Shown here: one piece after another, positions 1 to 8,945 of the stretch
Numbering within the stretch: position 1 is the stretch's first letter
Layout: every line of letters starts with the position of its first letter
Assembly (NCBI RefSeq): GCF_014931215.1
Contig: NZ_CP063089.1
Span: forward strand, 310,001-374,000
Direction of reading: 5' to 3'
From: Campylobacter sp. 2014D-0216
GTDB taxonomy: Bacteria > Campylobacterota > Campylobacteria > Campylobacterales > Campylobacteraceae
Length of the DNA: 64,000 bases
Translations under genes and position numbers: made by a program
The notes under the pieces: model-generated
What the model was told of the DNA's origin: nothing
What the model saw: the letters and a program-made list of their open reading frames with translations, nothing else
Database searches by the model: none

Positions 1-729
1 CATAACAGACCAGCATATTCAAGCATGCTTATAGAAAAGTTAATCAAATGTGTAAATGAGCAAAATAAGAGCACGTTAAAAGTTGTAGAAGTAGGTGCAG
101 GTACAGGAAAGCTTACTAAAATGCTTGCTGATGAGTTTGACCTTTATATAGATGCAGTTGAGCCAAATGATAATATGCGTGAAGAGGGTGTTAAATTTAC
201 TCAAAATTTGCAAAATATTATTTGGCATAAAGGTAGCGGAGAAGAAACTACTATGCCTAGTAACTATGCTGATTGGGTAATCATGGCTAGTTCTTTTCAT
301 TGGACAGATCCTAAAAAATCTTTACCTGAATTTGCAAGAGTGCTTACAGGGGGGGGGTATTTCACTGCCATATGGAATCCGCGCCATATAGCTAAAGGTT
401 CTGTGTTTCATGAAATTGAAGAGGAAATTAAACATATTGTACCAGAGCTTACTCGTGTAAGTAGTGGGGTGCAAAATGTTAAAAATTGGGAAGAAATCTT
501 AGTAAGTACTGGAGATTTCAAGGACTGCTTTTTTATGGAGTGTGATTATAAAGAGTTTTGGAGTAAAGAACGTTACTTAGGAGCTTGGCATTCTGTAAAT
601 GATATTCAAGCGCAAGCTGGAAAAGCTAGATGGGAAGAAATTTTAAAAATGATAGAAAATAAAATTTCATCCATGGATATGATCGAAATTCCTTATAAAA
701 TCCGTGCATGGACGGTGCGTAAGGCATAA
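1..729 (+). CDS. SAM-dependent methyltransferase of the capsule MeOPN cassette (5' end outside window)
   Basis: The reading frame is open from base 1. The residues before the first ATG (position 25) read HNRPAYSS and align with [10 protein letters not shown] of the next gene, so the true start lies upstream. A class I methyltransferase fold is indicated by the SAM-binding VVEVGAGTGKL and the acidic AVEPND motif. The gene resembles what I recall as Cj1419/Cj1420 of C. jejuni, thought to act in methylating the capsular phosphoramidate; that role is inferred from context. A run of nine G (349-357) encodes GGG in LTGGGYF, so the copy in this sequence is in frame (ON). Changing the run by one base in either direction reaches a stop within about 15 codons. 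The next gene is a diverged paralogue. Confidence 0.88.
   Translation, partial: HNRPAYSSMLIEKLIKCVNEQNKSTLKVVEVGAGTGKLTKMLADEFDLYIDAVEPNDNMREEGVKFTQNLQNIIWHKGSGEETTMPSNYADWVIMASSFHWTDPKKSLPEFARVLTGGGYFTAIWNPRHIAKGSVFHEIEEEIKHIVPELTRVSSGVQNVKNWEEILVSTGDFKDCFFMECDYKEFWSKERYLGAWHSVNDIQAQAGKARWEEILKMIENKISSMDMIEIPYKIRAWTVRKA
349..357 (+). repeat. Poly-G tract, nine G: phase-variation site
   Basis: This is the only run of more than six G in the window. Homopolymeric G tracts of this length are the usual slipped-strand phase-variation sites in Campylobacter surface-structure genes. With ten G the frame reaches TAA, and with eight G it reaches TAG, each shortly downstream. Confidence 0.9.
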
Positions 730-777
730 AAAATCCTTTAGCTTTTTTAGCTTTGCTATTAAAGTTAAAGGAAAAAA

Positions 778-1551
778 ATGAAAAAAATAGTAGAACAAGT
801 TTGGGATTATACTAAGCATGCAAAATTTTACTCATATAGACCAAATTATGCGCCACTTAGTATAGATATGTTAGTAGAACTTGCTAAAAGAACTAGTCAA
901 GATTCAAAGATAAAAGTTGCAGATATTGGAGCGGGTACTGGAAATTTAAGCATTATGCTTTTAGAGAGAGCTTGTAAAGTAGTTGCAGTTGAGCCAAATG
1001 ACGCGATGCGCGAAATTGGTATAGAGAGAACTCAAGGACAAGATATAGAATGGGTAAGAGCTACTGGTGTCGATTCTACTTTAAAAGATGGAGAGTTTGA
1101 CTGGGTAAGTTTTGGTAGTAGTTTTAATGTAATGGATAGATCAATGGCATTAAAAGAAAGTCATAGACTACTTAAAAAAGGGTGTTATTTTACTTGCATG
1201 TGGAATCATAGAGATCTAAATGATCCATATCAAAAAATAGCAGAGGATATTATCGTTGGTTTTGTTCCAAATTATACAAGAGGTACAAGAAGAGAAGATC
1301 AGCGTCCTATTATAGAAGCACATAAAGAGCTTTTTGATAATATTGTTTATTTAGAAGAGGATTTTTATTTTCATCAAAGTGTAGATAATTACATTAATGC
1401 TTGGAAAAGTGTAAAAAATCCTTATTGGGATCTTGAAACAAAAGAAGGTAATGAGTTGTTTGAGAAAATCACTGATAAGTTAAAGCAAGAATTACCAGGT
1501 GAATTTGATATCAAATATACAACGAGAGCTTGGAGCGCAAAAAAAATATAA
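778..1551 (+). CDS. SAM-dependent methyltransferase, second paralogue of the MeOPN cassette
   Basis: This is a 257-residue class I methyltransferase with motif [12 protein letters not shown] near residue 50 and a VAVEPND acidic loop about 20 residues later. It is clearly related to the gene before it through shared EPND-MRE, AW and C-terminal RAW motifs, which implies a tandem duplication followed by divergence. It lacks the poly-G tract, so only one of the pair looks phase-variable. The ATG is preceded by AAAGGA at a good distance. It corresponds in position to Cj1419-type genes beside the glutamine kinase. Transfer of a methyl group to the phosphoramidate precursor is the likely role, inferred from the neighbours. 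Confidence 0.87.
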   Translation: MKKIVEQVWDYTKHAKFYSYRPNYAPLSIDMLVELAKRTSQDSKIKVADIGAGTGNLSIMLLERACKVVAVEPNDAMREIGIERTQGQDIEWVRATGVDSTLKDGEFDWVSFGSSFNVMDRSMALKESHRLLKKGCYFTCMWNHRDLNDPYQKIAEDIIVGFVPNYTRGTRREDQRPIIEAHKELFDNIVYLEEDFYFHQSVDNYINAWKSVKNPYWDLETKEGNELFEKITDKLKQELPGEFDIKYTTRAWSAKKI

Positions 1552-1564
1552 AAGAGTAGTATTT

Positions 1565-3889
1565 ATGGAAAGATTAGTTTTTCAAACAAAAGCAAGAAAT
1601 TTGCAAAATTTAAAAAATATACTTAAAAATGCAAAAGTTTTAGATGTGGTTGTTACTTCTTTAAAAGAAATCACTCAAGATAAGGAAAATATATTTAAAA
1701 AAATTAGCAATTTAAACGCAAAAAAACTAATCATCCGTAGTTCTTCTAGCAGCGAAGATAGCTTAAAAAGCTCCAACGCTGGAGCCTTTTTAAGTTTAGC
1801 TAATATAGACATTAGCGACAAAAATCAACTTTTTGAGGCTTTGGATAAAGTAGGTCGTTCTATGCCTAGTGAGAATGATGAAATTTTAATCCAACCTATG
1901 CTTTTAGATATTCAAAAATGTGGCGTTGCTTTTAGTGTGGATAAAGATAATTTTGCTCCATATTTTTGCATAGAATATGATGATAATGGATCAAATAGTT
2001 CTATTACAGATGGTAGTGCTAAAAATGCTAAAACGTATTTTCACTACCGTGAAAATGAAGATGCAAAAGATCCGTATATGCAAAAAGTTATCTTGTTGAT
2101 AAAAGAACTTGAAAATTTATATGGGTGTAATTTTTTAGATGTGGAATTTGCTTTTAATAAACAAGGTGAGCTTTTTTGTTTACAAGTAAGACCTTTAATA
2201 ATGCAAGCAAAAATTAATCTTTTTAACAACCTACCTAAGCAAGCTTTACATAGACTTTATAAAAGATTTCTATCTTTACAAGAGCCAAGATCTAGGGTGC
2301 TTGGAGATAAAGCTATTTTTGGTGTAATGCCTGATTGGAATCCAGCAGAAATTATAGGACTTAGACCAAAAAGATTAGCTTTTAGTCTTTATAAAGAGAT
2401 TGTTACGGATAATATTTGGGCTTACCAAAGAGACAATTATGGTTATAGAGATTTAAGATCACATCCGTTAATTCACTCTTTTTTGGGTATCCCTTATGTA
2501 GATGTGAGACTTTCTTTTAATTCTTTTATACCAAAAACACTTGATGAGAATATTGCTAAAAAGTTAGTTAATTATTATTTAGACAAGTTATATAAAAATC
2601 ACGAATTGCATGATAAAGTAGAGTTTGATATAGTATTTTCTTGTTATGATTTTCATGTGGCAAAGAAATTAGAGTATTTGCTGGATTATGGTTTTAATAA
2701 AAATGAAATCAAACGCATTGAATTTTCTTTATTAAATCTTACTAATTCTATTATTGATATTAAAAATGGTTTGTGTTTGAAAGATATAGAAAAATCAAAA
2801 CAAATGAGTTTACATTATGAAAATATTATGCATTCGGATTTTTCATCATTAGATAAAATTTATTGGCTTTTAGAAGAATGCAAAAGATACGGAACATTGC
2901 CATTTGCTGGTGTTGCAAGAGCCGCGTTTGTGGCCATGACTATGCTTAATTCTTTGGTGGAAATTGGATTTTTTAGTAAAGAAGAAAAAAATGAATTTTT
3001 AAATTCTCTTCATACTGTTAGTAAAACCTTGAGTAATGAATTGGCAAATTTAAATGAAAACAACAAACAAGATTTTCTAAAACAATTTGGTCATTTACGA
3101 GCAGGAACTTATAATATTTTATCTCCAAGGTATGATGAAGATTTTGATGGGTATTTTGACCTAAAGCAAAAAGGTGAAATCCAAAAAGAAAAAGAATTTG
3201 AAATTGGCGATGCGAAGTTACAAAAACTTGATCAAATTTTAAAAGAACACGGGGTTGAAGTTAATGCAAAAGATTTTTTTAGCTTTTTAAAAATAGCCAT
3301 AGAAGGGCGCGAATTTATTAAATTTGAATTTACCAAACTCTTATCTAAAGCCATATCGCTGATAGAAGATCTTGGAAATTACTATGAAATTTCTAAAGAA
3401 GATATGGCGCATTTAGATGTTAAAAGTGTTTTAAATTTATACTCTAGCGTGTATTCAAAAAACCCAAAAGAAAAATTTTTAAGTGAGATTAATGAAAACA
3501 AACAAGAGTATGAGTTAAGTTTGGCTATAAAACTACCTGCTTTGCTAACTGATGCGGATCAGGTATTTGGATTTTTTGCAAATTGTATTCATCCAAATTT
3601 TATTACCCAAAAAAGTATTAGTGCTAATATTGCTCTAGAGGGAGATCAGGATTTAAAAGGCAAAGTGGTATTAATCTATGCGGCTGATCCTGGATATGAT
3701 TATTTATTTACAAAGGATATTGCAGGTTTTATCACTTGTTATGGTGGTGCAAATTCGCATATGGCTATTAGAGCTTCTGAACTTGCCATGCCTGCTGTTA
3801 TTGGAGTGGGTGAAGAAAACTTTAAAAAATATCTTCAAGCAAAAAAAATTAAGATTGATTGTCAAAGTGAGCAGATATTTTGTCTATGA
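1565..3889 (+). CDS. L-glutamine kinase (Cj1418-like, PEP-synthase-type fold)
   Basis: This 774-residue protein has the layout of pyruvate phosphate dikinase/PEP synthase enzymes. An N-terminal ATP-grasp-like part ([11 protein letters not shown] near residue 58; FLDVEFAFN and LQVRPL later) is followed at the end by a phosphohistidine domain, [13 protein letters not shown], with His732 as the expected carrier residue. The C. jejuni homologue Cj1418 was characterised as an L-glutamine kinase that makes the first P-N bond of the phosphoramidate. The frame is open upstream to a possible start at 1499, but that would overlap the previous gene by more than 50 bases. The ATG at 1565, after an AAGAG stretch, is preferred. 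The 3' end overlaps the next gene by four bases, so the cassette is translationally coupled. Confidence 0.88.
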   Translation: MERLVFQTKARNLQNLKNILKNAKVLDVVVTSLKEITQDKENIFKKISNLNAKKLIIRSSSSSEDSLKSSNAGAFLSLANIDISDKNQLFEALDKVGRSMPSENDEILIQPMLLDIQKCGVAFSVDKDNFAPYFCIEYDDNGSNSSITDGSAKNAKTYFHYRENEDAKDPYMQKVILLIKELENLYGCNFLDVEFAFNKQGELFCLQVRPLIMQAKINLFNNLPKQALHRLYKRFLSLQEPRSRVLGDKAIFGVMPDWNPAEIIGLRPKRLAFSLYKEIVTDNIWAYQRDNYGYRDLRSHPLIHSFLGIPYVDVRLSFNSFIPKTLDENIAKKLVNYYLDKLYKNHELHDKVEFDIVFSCYDFHVAKKLEYLLDYGFNKNEIKRIEFSLLNLTNSIIDIKNGLCLKDIEKSKQMSLHYENIMHSDFSSLDKIYWLLEECKRYGTLPFAGVARAAFVAMTMLNSLVEIGFFSKEEKNEFLNSLHTVSKTLSNELANLNENNKQDFLKQFGHLRAGTYNILSPRYDEDFDGYFDLKQKGEIQKEKEFEIGDAKLQKLDQILKEHGVEVNAKDFFSFLKIAIEGREFIKFEFTKLLSKAISLIEDLGNYYEISKEDMAHLDVKSVLNLYSSVYSKNPKEKFLSEINENKQEYELSLAIKLPALLTDADQVFGFFANCIHPNFITQKSISANIALEGDQDLKGKVVLIYAADPGYDYLFTKDIAGFITCYGGANSHMAIRASELAMPAVIGVGEENFKKYLQAKKIKIDCQSEQIFCL

Positions 3890-4485
3890 AATTTATAGCT
3901 ATTAGCCAAAGAATTTTAGAAAATCAAGACTATAATGAGTTAAGAGAGTGCTTAGCGCTTGATTGGGGGATTTTTTTTAAAAACGAATTAAGTGGTTTTT
4001 TACCACTTCCGTTAAGTTATGAGATTGATTTTAAAAACTACATTCCTTATGTTAGTGCAGTGATTTTGAGTGGGGGCAATGATTTAAATTCTTGCAAATC
4101 TTCTTTTGTCAATCAAAAAAGAGACGAATATGAGAAAAACATTATCAAGCATTGTATGCAAGATAATATCCCTTTACTTGGAATTTGTAAAGGAGCGCAG
4201 ATGATCGCCTCTTGTTTTAATTCTACTATTTGTCCTTGTAAAGGACATGTTGGAAATCACGAAATATATTTAAACGATCAAAGAATTAATGTCAATTCAT
4301 ATCATAATTTTGCTATTAAAACGTTGGGTAATGAGCTTGAGATATTAGCAAGTGCAAAAGATGGAACAATAGAGGCTTTTAAGCATAAAAAATTTAGTAT
4401 TTATGGTTTAATGTGGCATATTGAAAGAGAAAATGGAATGAATGAGCAAAGTGTTTTTAATGCGTGGTTAAAGGATGTAAAATGA
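3886..4485 (+). CDS. Class I glutamine-amidotransferase-like hydrolase (gamma-glutamyl-CDP-amidate hydrolase, Cj1417-like)
   Basis: This 199-residue class I GATase domain has the nucleophile elbow GICKGAQ with Cys101, an ILSGGNDLN motif before it, and a C-terminal His/Glu pair in MWHIERE. In the MeOPN pathway the C. jejuni homologue removes glutamate from gamma-glutamyl-CDP-amidate to release cytidine diphosphoramidate. ATG at 3886 overlaps the upstream stop (ATGA). A TTG six bases earlier is in frame but less likely. The 3' end also overlaps the next start by four bases. Confidence 0.88.
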   Translation: MKFIAISQRILENQDYNELRECLALDWGIFFKNELSGFLPLPLSYEIDFKNYIPYVSAVILSGGNDLNSCKSSFVNQKRDEYEKNIIKHCMQDNIPLLGICKGAQMIASCFNSTICPCKGHVGNHEIYLNDQRINVNSYHNFAIKTLGNELEILASAKDGTIEAFKHKKFSIYGLMWHIERENGMNEQSVFNAWLKDVK

Positions 4486-5243
4486 GAGCTATAATTTTGG
4501 CAGCGGGTTTTGGTTCTAGGCTGATGCCCTTGACAAAAGATAATCCAAAGTGTATGGTTGAATATAAAAATAAAAAAATAATAGACTATGAAATTCAAGC
4601 TTTAAAAGAAAATAACATTCATGAGATATGTATAGTTGGCGGATATTTATTTGATGTTTTAAAAGATTATGTGGGTAAAAATCATAATTTGGAATTGTTT
4701 TATAAAAATAAAAACTATGATAAAACTAATATGGTTCAGACTTTATTTTGCGCTAGAGAATTTTTACAAAGTTGTATTGAAGATAAGCAAGATTTGATTA
4801 TTTCTTATGCTGATATAGTTTATTTTAAAGATAGTATTGAAAAACTTAAACAATCAAAAGATGATTTTGCTGTCATTGTGGATAAATCATGGAAAGAGCT
4901 ATGGACAAAAAGATTTAAAAATCCACTTGATGATGCTGAAACTTTAAAACTAAAAGATGGTTTTATTACAGAACTTGGTAGGCAAGCAAAAAGTTATGAT
5001 GAAATTCAAGGACAATATATAGGTTTGTTTAAATTTTCGTATCAATTTTTAAAAGAAGTTTTAAAAACTTATGAAGAACTTGACAAAACTCAGTTTTATG
5101 ATGGGAAAAATTTTCAAAATATGTACATGACAAGCTTTTTGCAGATTTTAATTGATAAATATAAAAATGCAAAAGCTATCGAAGTTAATGGAAATTGGTG
5201 TGAGATTGATTTCATGAGTGATTTAAAAGTGGAGATTAAATGA
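4482..5243 (+). CDS. CTP:phosphoglutamine cytidylyltransferase (Cj1416-like nucleotidyltransferase)
   Basis: This 253-residue nucleotidyltransferase opens with the signature IILAAGFGSRLMPLT followed by NPKCM, the nucleotide-binding loop of sugar/choline-phosphate nucleotidyltransferases. An ISYADI segment gives the metal-binding Asp. In C. jejuni the equivalent enzyme joins CMP from CTP to the phosphoamide of glutamine phosphate. Without the neighbours it could be taken for a choline-phosphate cytidylyltransferase, but the glutamine kinase and the GATase beside it support the MeOPN role. ATG at 4482 overlaps the upstream TGA; a GTG at 4464 is in frame but would add an unneeded overlap. Confidence 0.87.
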   Translation: MRAIILAAGFGSRLMPLTKDNPKCMVEYKNKKIIDYEIQALKENNIHEICIVGGYLFDVLKDYVGKNHNLELFYKNKNYDKTNMVQTLFCAREFLQSCIEDKQDLIISYADIVYFKDSIEKLKQSKDDFAVIVDKSWKELWTKRFKNPLDDAETLKLKDGFITELGRQAKSYDEIQGQYIGLFKFSYQFLKEVLKTYEELDKTQFYDGKNFQNMYMTSFLQILIDKYKNAKAIEVNGNWCEIDFMSDLKVEIK

Positions 5244-5746
5244 AAAAACCATACGTTATTTGGCTTACGGGTTTAGCGGGTAGTGGAAAGAGTACTATAG
5301 GTAGGGCTTTGTATGAAAAGCTAAAAAGAGAATGTGAAAATATTATCTATCTTGATGGAGATGAGTTAAGAGAACTGTTAGGACATTACGGTTACGACAA
5401 GCAAGGTCGTATAGATGTAGCATTAAAAAGATCCCAATTTGCTAAATTCTTAAATGATCAGGGTATGATAGTAGTCGTGACAACTATATCTATGTTTGAT
5501 GAAATTTATAAATACAATAGAGAAAATTTAAACAATTATTTTGAAATTTATATTAAGTGTCCAATGGAAGAATTAATTGCAAGAGATCAAAAAGAGCTTT
5601 ATACAAAAGCTTTAAACAGTGAAATTAAAAATGTTGTAGGTGTTGATATAAAATATGATGAACCAAATGCGCATTTTGTACTAGATAATTCAATGCAAGA
5701 GAATTTAGATGAAAAAGTTGAAATGATTATAAAACAACTATTATGA
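5240..5746 (+). CDS. Cytidine diphosphoramidate kinase (Cj1415-like, adenylylsulfate-kinase fold)
   Basis: This 168-residue protein looks like an APS kinase (CysC): Walker A GLAGSGKST near residue 11, then YLDGDELRE and KRSQFAKFLNDQG. No sulfate-assimilation genes are near. In C. jejuni the homologue Cj1415 phosphorylates the 3'-hydroxyl of cytidine diphosphoramidate. The gene is joined by ATGA overlaps on both sides, to the cytidylyltransferase before it and kpsC after it. Automatic pipelines will probably call it cysC, which would mislead on function. Confidence 0.86.
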   Translation: MKKPYVIWLTGLAGSGKSTIGRALYEKLKRECENIIYLDGDELRELLGHYGYDKQGRIDVALKRSQFAKFLNDQGMIVVVTTISMFDEIYKYNRENLNNYFEIYIKCPMEELIARDQKELYTKALNSEIKNVVGVDIKYDEPNAHFVLDNSMQENLDEKVEMIIKQLL

Positions 5747-7770
5747 GACTGTATACCACATCAAAAAGATTAAAAGAAAATGTTAAAAACTTTTATAAGA
5801 TAACTTTATACTATTTCTATAAAATCATCATAAAAGAAGATGTTTTTGTGGGCTGGGGTAGAAAAAAATCGGGTTTAAAAGCTATAGAATTGGCCAAAAA
5901 ATATGATGCAAAATTTTTACTTTTAGAAGATGGCTTTTTGCGTTCATTAAATTTAGGTGTAGAAAATAGCCCAAGTTTTTCTATTGTTAAAGATGGTGTG
6001 GGAATTTACTACGATGCTACGGCGCCATCTAAACTCGAAAATATTTTAAATTCTTATGAGTTTAGCACCGAAGAACTAGAGCAAGCAAAAAAGGCCATAG
6101 AGCTTATAAAAAAAGAAAAACTTAGCAAGTATAATAATAACCTTTGCATACCAAAAGAGCTTTTTAGTGCTAATGAAGAACGTGTATTGATCATCACTCA
6201 AGTAGCAAACGATGCTTCGTTAAAATTTGGTTTAGCTAGTAGTTTTTCAACTCAAGATATGATAAATGATGCGATCAAAGAAAATCCAAATGCTAAAGTA
6301 TATATTAAAATTCACCCTGATGTGCTTAGTGGTAAAAAGCAAAGTGATTTTGATGTGCAAGATTTACCAAGTAAATGTGTTGTCATAAAAGAAAATTATA
6401 ATCCAATAGAATTGTTAAGTCGTTTTAAAAAAGTCTATACTAAAACTTCCGGTATGGGTTTTGAAGCTTTGATGTTAGGAAGTGAATGCGTGTGTTATGG
6501 TATGCCATTTTATGCAGGTTGGGGTTTAACACAAGATAAATTAGAATGTAAAAGAAGGTTTAAAAAAAGAACTTTAGAGGAAATCTTTTGCACTGCTTAT
6601 ATTTTATATAGTGAGTATTTTAATCCTTGCTCGAATCAAAAAAGTAACATCTTTGATACCATCCATACTCTAGCAAAGTATAAAAAGATAGAACAAGCTA
6701 ATTCCAACACTTTGTATTTTTTAGGTTTTTCTAAATGGAAAAGAGAATTTACAAGACCATTTTTTAAAGCTAAAAGCAATAAAATCATTTTTTTAAACTC
6801 ACCAGGTGAACTTTATAAAGCGAATTTAAATCCTGATGATAAAATTTTCATTTGGGGTAAAAAGTATGACAAAGCTTTGTTGGCTAAAGATTTTAAAAAT
6901 GCAATTTTTCTAGTAGAAGATGGCTTTTTACGCTCGGTTTTTTTAGGTTCAGATCTTACACGCCCTTTTTCTTTGATAGTAGATAGCAAAGGCTTGTATG
7001 TTGATCCAAGTAAGCCAAGTGATTTAGAAGATATTTTGCAAAATCACATCTTTGATGAGAGCTTAAAACAAAGAGCTAAAAAACTCATCATTACCATCAC
7101 GCAAAATAAATTTTCAAAGTACAATGGCTTAAAGCATGAAAAGCTAAATTTTAACACCAATAAAAAAATTATTTTAATTCCTGCTCAAGTAGAAGATGAT
7201 GCTTCTATGATCTTAGGTGGAGCAGGCTTTGATACTTTAAAACTTTTACAAAGTGCGAGAAAGGCCAATGAAAATGCTTTTATAGTGTTTAAACCACATC
7301 CTGATGTTTTAAGTGGTAACCGTAAAGGTTTAAAAGATAAAAGCATTATTTTAAAATACTGTGATGAAATTATAGAAAATGTCAGCATAGACAGCGCTAT
7401 CAATGCATGCGATGAAGTACATACTATCACTTCTACAAGCGGTTTTGATGCTCTTTTGCGTGGTAAAAAAGTAGTAGTGTATGGCAAGCCTTTTTATGCA
7501 GGTTGGGGTTTAACTATGGATCTACATCAAATTCCAAGACGCACAAGAGTGCTTAGTTTAGAAGAGCTTGTTGCGGGAGTTTTGATCCTTTATCCAAGAT
7601 ACATCCACCCAAAAAGTAAAAATTTATGTGAAGTTGAGCTTGCTTTAGATATAATGTTAAAAATGCAAAAAGATTATTTTTCTAAATTTTATTTGCGTTG
7701 GTTTATGAATATAAGAATTTATACATTAAGAAAAATAAGAAGAATCATAGAATTTATTTTAGGTCGATGA
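5743..7770 (+). CDS. kpsC: KpsC capsule polysaccharide Kdo transferase (two tandem domains)
   Basis: This 675-residue cytoplasmic protein is made of two homologous halves. Each half has the VGWGRKKSG/IWGKKYD start, an EDGFLRS motif (near residues 66 and 390), a KIHPDVLSG/KPHPDVLSG motif and FYAGWGLT. KpsC builds the poly-Kdo linker between lipid and capsule chain using two transferase activities, with KpsS adding the first Kdo. The gene is linked by four-base overlaps to the MeOPN cassette before it and kpsS after it. Family identity is very secure; the assignment of linkage type to each half is known from the family, not visible here. Confidence 0.95.
   Translation: MRLYTTSKRLKENVKNFYKITLYYFYKIIIKEDVFVGWGRKKSGLKAIELAKKYDAKFLLLEDGFLRSLNLGVENSPSFSIVKDGVGIYYDATAPSKLENILNSYEFSTEELEQAKKAIELIKKEKLSKYNNNLCIPKELFSANEERVLIITQVANDASLKFGLASSFSTQDMINDAIKENPNAKVYIKIHPDVLSGKKQSDFDVQDLPSKCVVIKENYNPIELLSRFKKVYTKTSGMGFEALMLGSECVCYGMPFYAGWGLTQDKLECKRRFKKRTLEEIFCTAYILYSEYFNPCSNQKSNIFDTIHTLAKYKKIEQANSNTLYFLGFSKWKREFTRPFFKAKSNKIIFLNSPGELYKANLNPDDKIFIWGKKYDKALLAKDFKNAIFLVEDGFLRSVFLGSDLTRPFSLIVDSKGLYVDPSKPSDLEDILQNHIFDESLKQRAKKLIITITQNKFSKYNGLKHEKLNFNTNKKIILIPAQVEDDASMILGGAGFDTLKLLQSARKANENAFIVFKPHPDVLSGNRKGLKDKSIILKYCDEIIENVSIDSAINACDEVHTITSTSGFDALLRGKKVVVYGKPFYAGWGLTMDLHQIPRRTRVLSLEELVAGVLILYPRYIHPKSKNLCEVELALDIMLKMQKDYFSKFYLRWFMNIRIYTLRKIRRIIEFILGR
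6508..7514 (+). repeat. Exact 23-bp direct repeat inside kpsC
   Basis: The segment coding for FYAGWGLT is identical over 23 bases at 6508-6530 and 7492-7514. The copies are 984 bp apart, which is 328 whole codons. It reflects the ancient internal duplication of KpsC; recombination between the copies would delete one domain-length block in frame. Confidence 0.85.
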
Positions 7771-8945
7771 ATTTAAGTAAGAAGTTAAAAAAATTTTCCG
7801 GTAAAAATGTTTTGTTACTTCAGGGTCCTGTGGGGGGATTTTTCCGTAAAATTGCTACAAGAATTCCACAAGCTAAGGTTTATAAAGTAAATTTTAATGG
7901 CGGGGATTTTTTCTTTTATCCTTATAATAGTATTAATTATACCAAAAGCTTAGCTGAGCTTGAAGACTTTTATAAAAAACTTTTTGAAGAAAAACAAATT
8001 CAAGTAGTGCTGATGTACAATGACTGTAGAAAAGTACATGAAATCGCCATTAATGTAGCTAAGCAAATGGGTATTGAAGTGTGGATTTTTGAAGAAGGTT
8101 ATATAAGGCCAAACTTCATTACTTTTGAAAAAGACGGAGTGAATGCAAACTCAACTCTACCAAGAAATAAGGAATTTTATCTAAGTCAGAAAAAATTTGA
8201 TAAAGAGCATAAATTTATAACTTTTTCAAGCACATTTACAAATATGGCCTTTGCTTCGTTTTTATACTGGCTTTTTGCTTTTTTACTTTCTTGGCGTTTT
8301 AACAATTCCTTGCACCATAGAAGTTTAAAATTATTTGACTTTTTGCCTTGGTTTTGTTCAGTATATAGAAAAAATAAATACAAAATCAGCGAAAAAAAAC
8401 TTAATGAAAAAATTCTTTCTCTAAAGCAAAAGTATTTTTTAGCTATTTTACAAGTGCATAATGATACCCAGTTGTCTCATCACTATAAAAAAACTACAGA
8501 AAAATTTATAGAAGAGGTGATTATCTCTTTTGCTAATCATGCTAAAGCAAAGTCTTATTTAGTTTTTAAACATCATCCTATGGACCGTGGCTATAGGGAT
8601 TATACTAAGCTTATAGAAGATTTGAGTTTAAAATATAATGTCGAGGGTAGAATTTTATATGTGCATGATTTGCATTTACCTACACTTTTGATCAATGCAA
8701 GAGGTACTATAGTCATAAATAGCACAGTAGGACTTTCTGCCTTATATCACAATAGTCCTTTAAAGGTTATGGGAAAAGCCTTTTATGATATAGAAGGCCT
8801 AACGTATCAAAAAAGCTTGCATGCCTTTTGGAAAGAGTGTAGAGCCTATAAGCCTGATGTAGTTTTGCATACTAAATTTAGAAACTATGTGATATATAAA
8901 ACCCAAGTTAATGGAAATTTCTTCAAAAATACTAGCTTGGATTAA
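7767..8945 (+). CDS. kpsS: KpsS capsule polysaccharide Kdo transferase
   Basis: This 392-residue member of the KpsS/LipB family has LLLQGPVGGFF near the start, WIFEEGYIRPNFITFE near residue 110, a KHHPMDRG motif, and INSTVGLSALYH in the C-terminal half, all typical of the family. It adds the first Kdo to the phosphatidylglycerol-type lipid acceptor of the capsule linker. ATG at 7767 overlaps the kpsC stop by four bases. The frame is open upstream inside kpsC, but a longer start is unlikely. Its 3' end overlaps by four bases the end of a gene on the other strand. Confidence 0.94.
   Translation: MNLSKKLKKFSGKNVLLLQGPVGGFFRKIATRIPQAKVYKVNFNGGDFFFYPYNSINYTKSLAELEDFYKKLFEEKQIQVVLMYNDCRKVHEIAINVAKQMGIEVWIFEEGYIRPNFITFEKDGVNANSTLPRNKEFYLSQKKFDKEHKFITFSSTFTNMAFASFLYWLFAFLLSWRFNNSLHHRSLKLFDFLPWFCSVYRKNKYKISEKKLNEKILSLKQKYFLAILQVHNDTQLSHHYKKTTEKFIEEVIISFANHAKAKSYLVFKHHPMDRGYRDYTKLIEDLSLKYNVEGRILYVHDLHLPTLLINARGTIVINSTVGLSALYHNSPLKVMGKAFYDIEGLTYQKSLHAFWKECRAYKPDVVLHTKFRNYVIYKTQVNGNFFKNTSLD

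Noticed and set aside
734-772. TCCTTTA / TAAAGGA pair masking the ribosome-binding site of the second methyltransferase gene.
   Set aside because: Only seven base pairs with a 25-base loop in AT-rich DNA; likely chance, though similar in design to the much stronger repeat at 48625.
1499-1564. Upstream start for the glutamine kinase gene.
   Set aside because: It would overlap the preceding gene by more than 50 bases and adds residues unlike the family N-terminus; ATG 1565 fits.
5240-5746. cysC for sulfate assimilation.
   Set aside because: No sulfate-assimilation partner is near; the gene is locked by overlaps into the phosphoramidate cassette, whose known kinase has this fold.
7185-7487. 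100-codon open frame on the minus strand in kpsC.
   Set aside because: It is fully inside kpsC with no independent support; the Ser/Leu-rich translation is typical of an antisense shadow.
7832-7837. Run of six G early in kpsS as a second phase-variable tract.
   Set aside because: Six G is short for slipped-strand switching in this genus, and kpsS is needed for capsule attachment.
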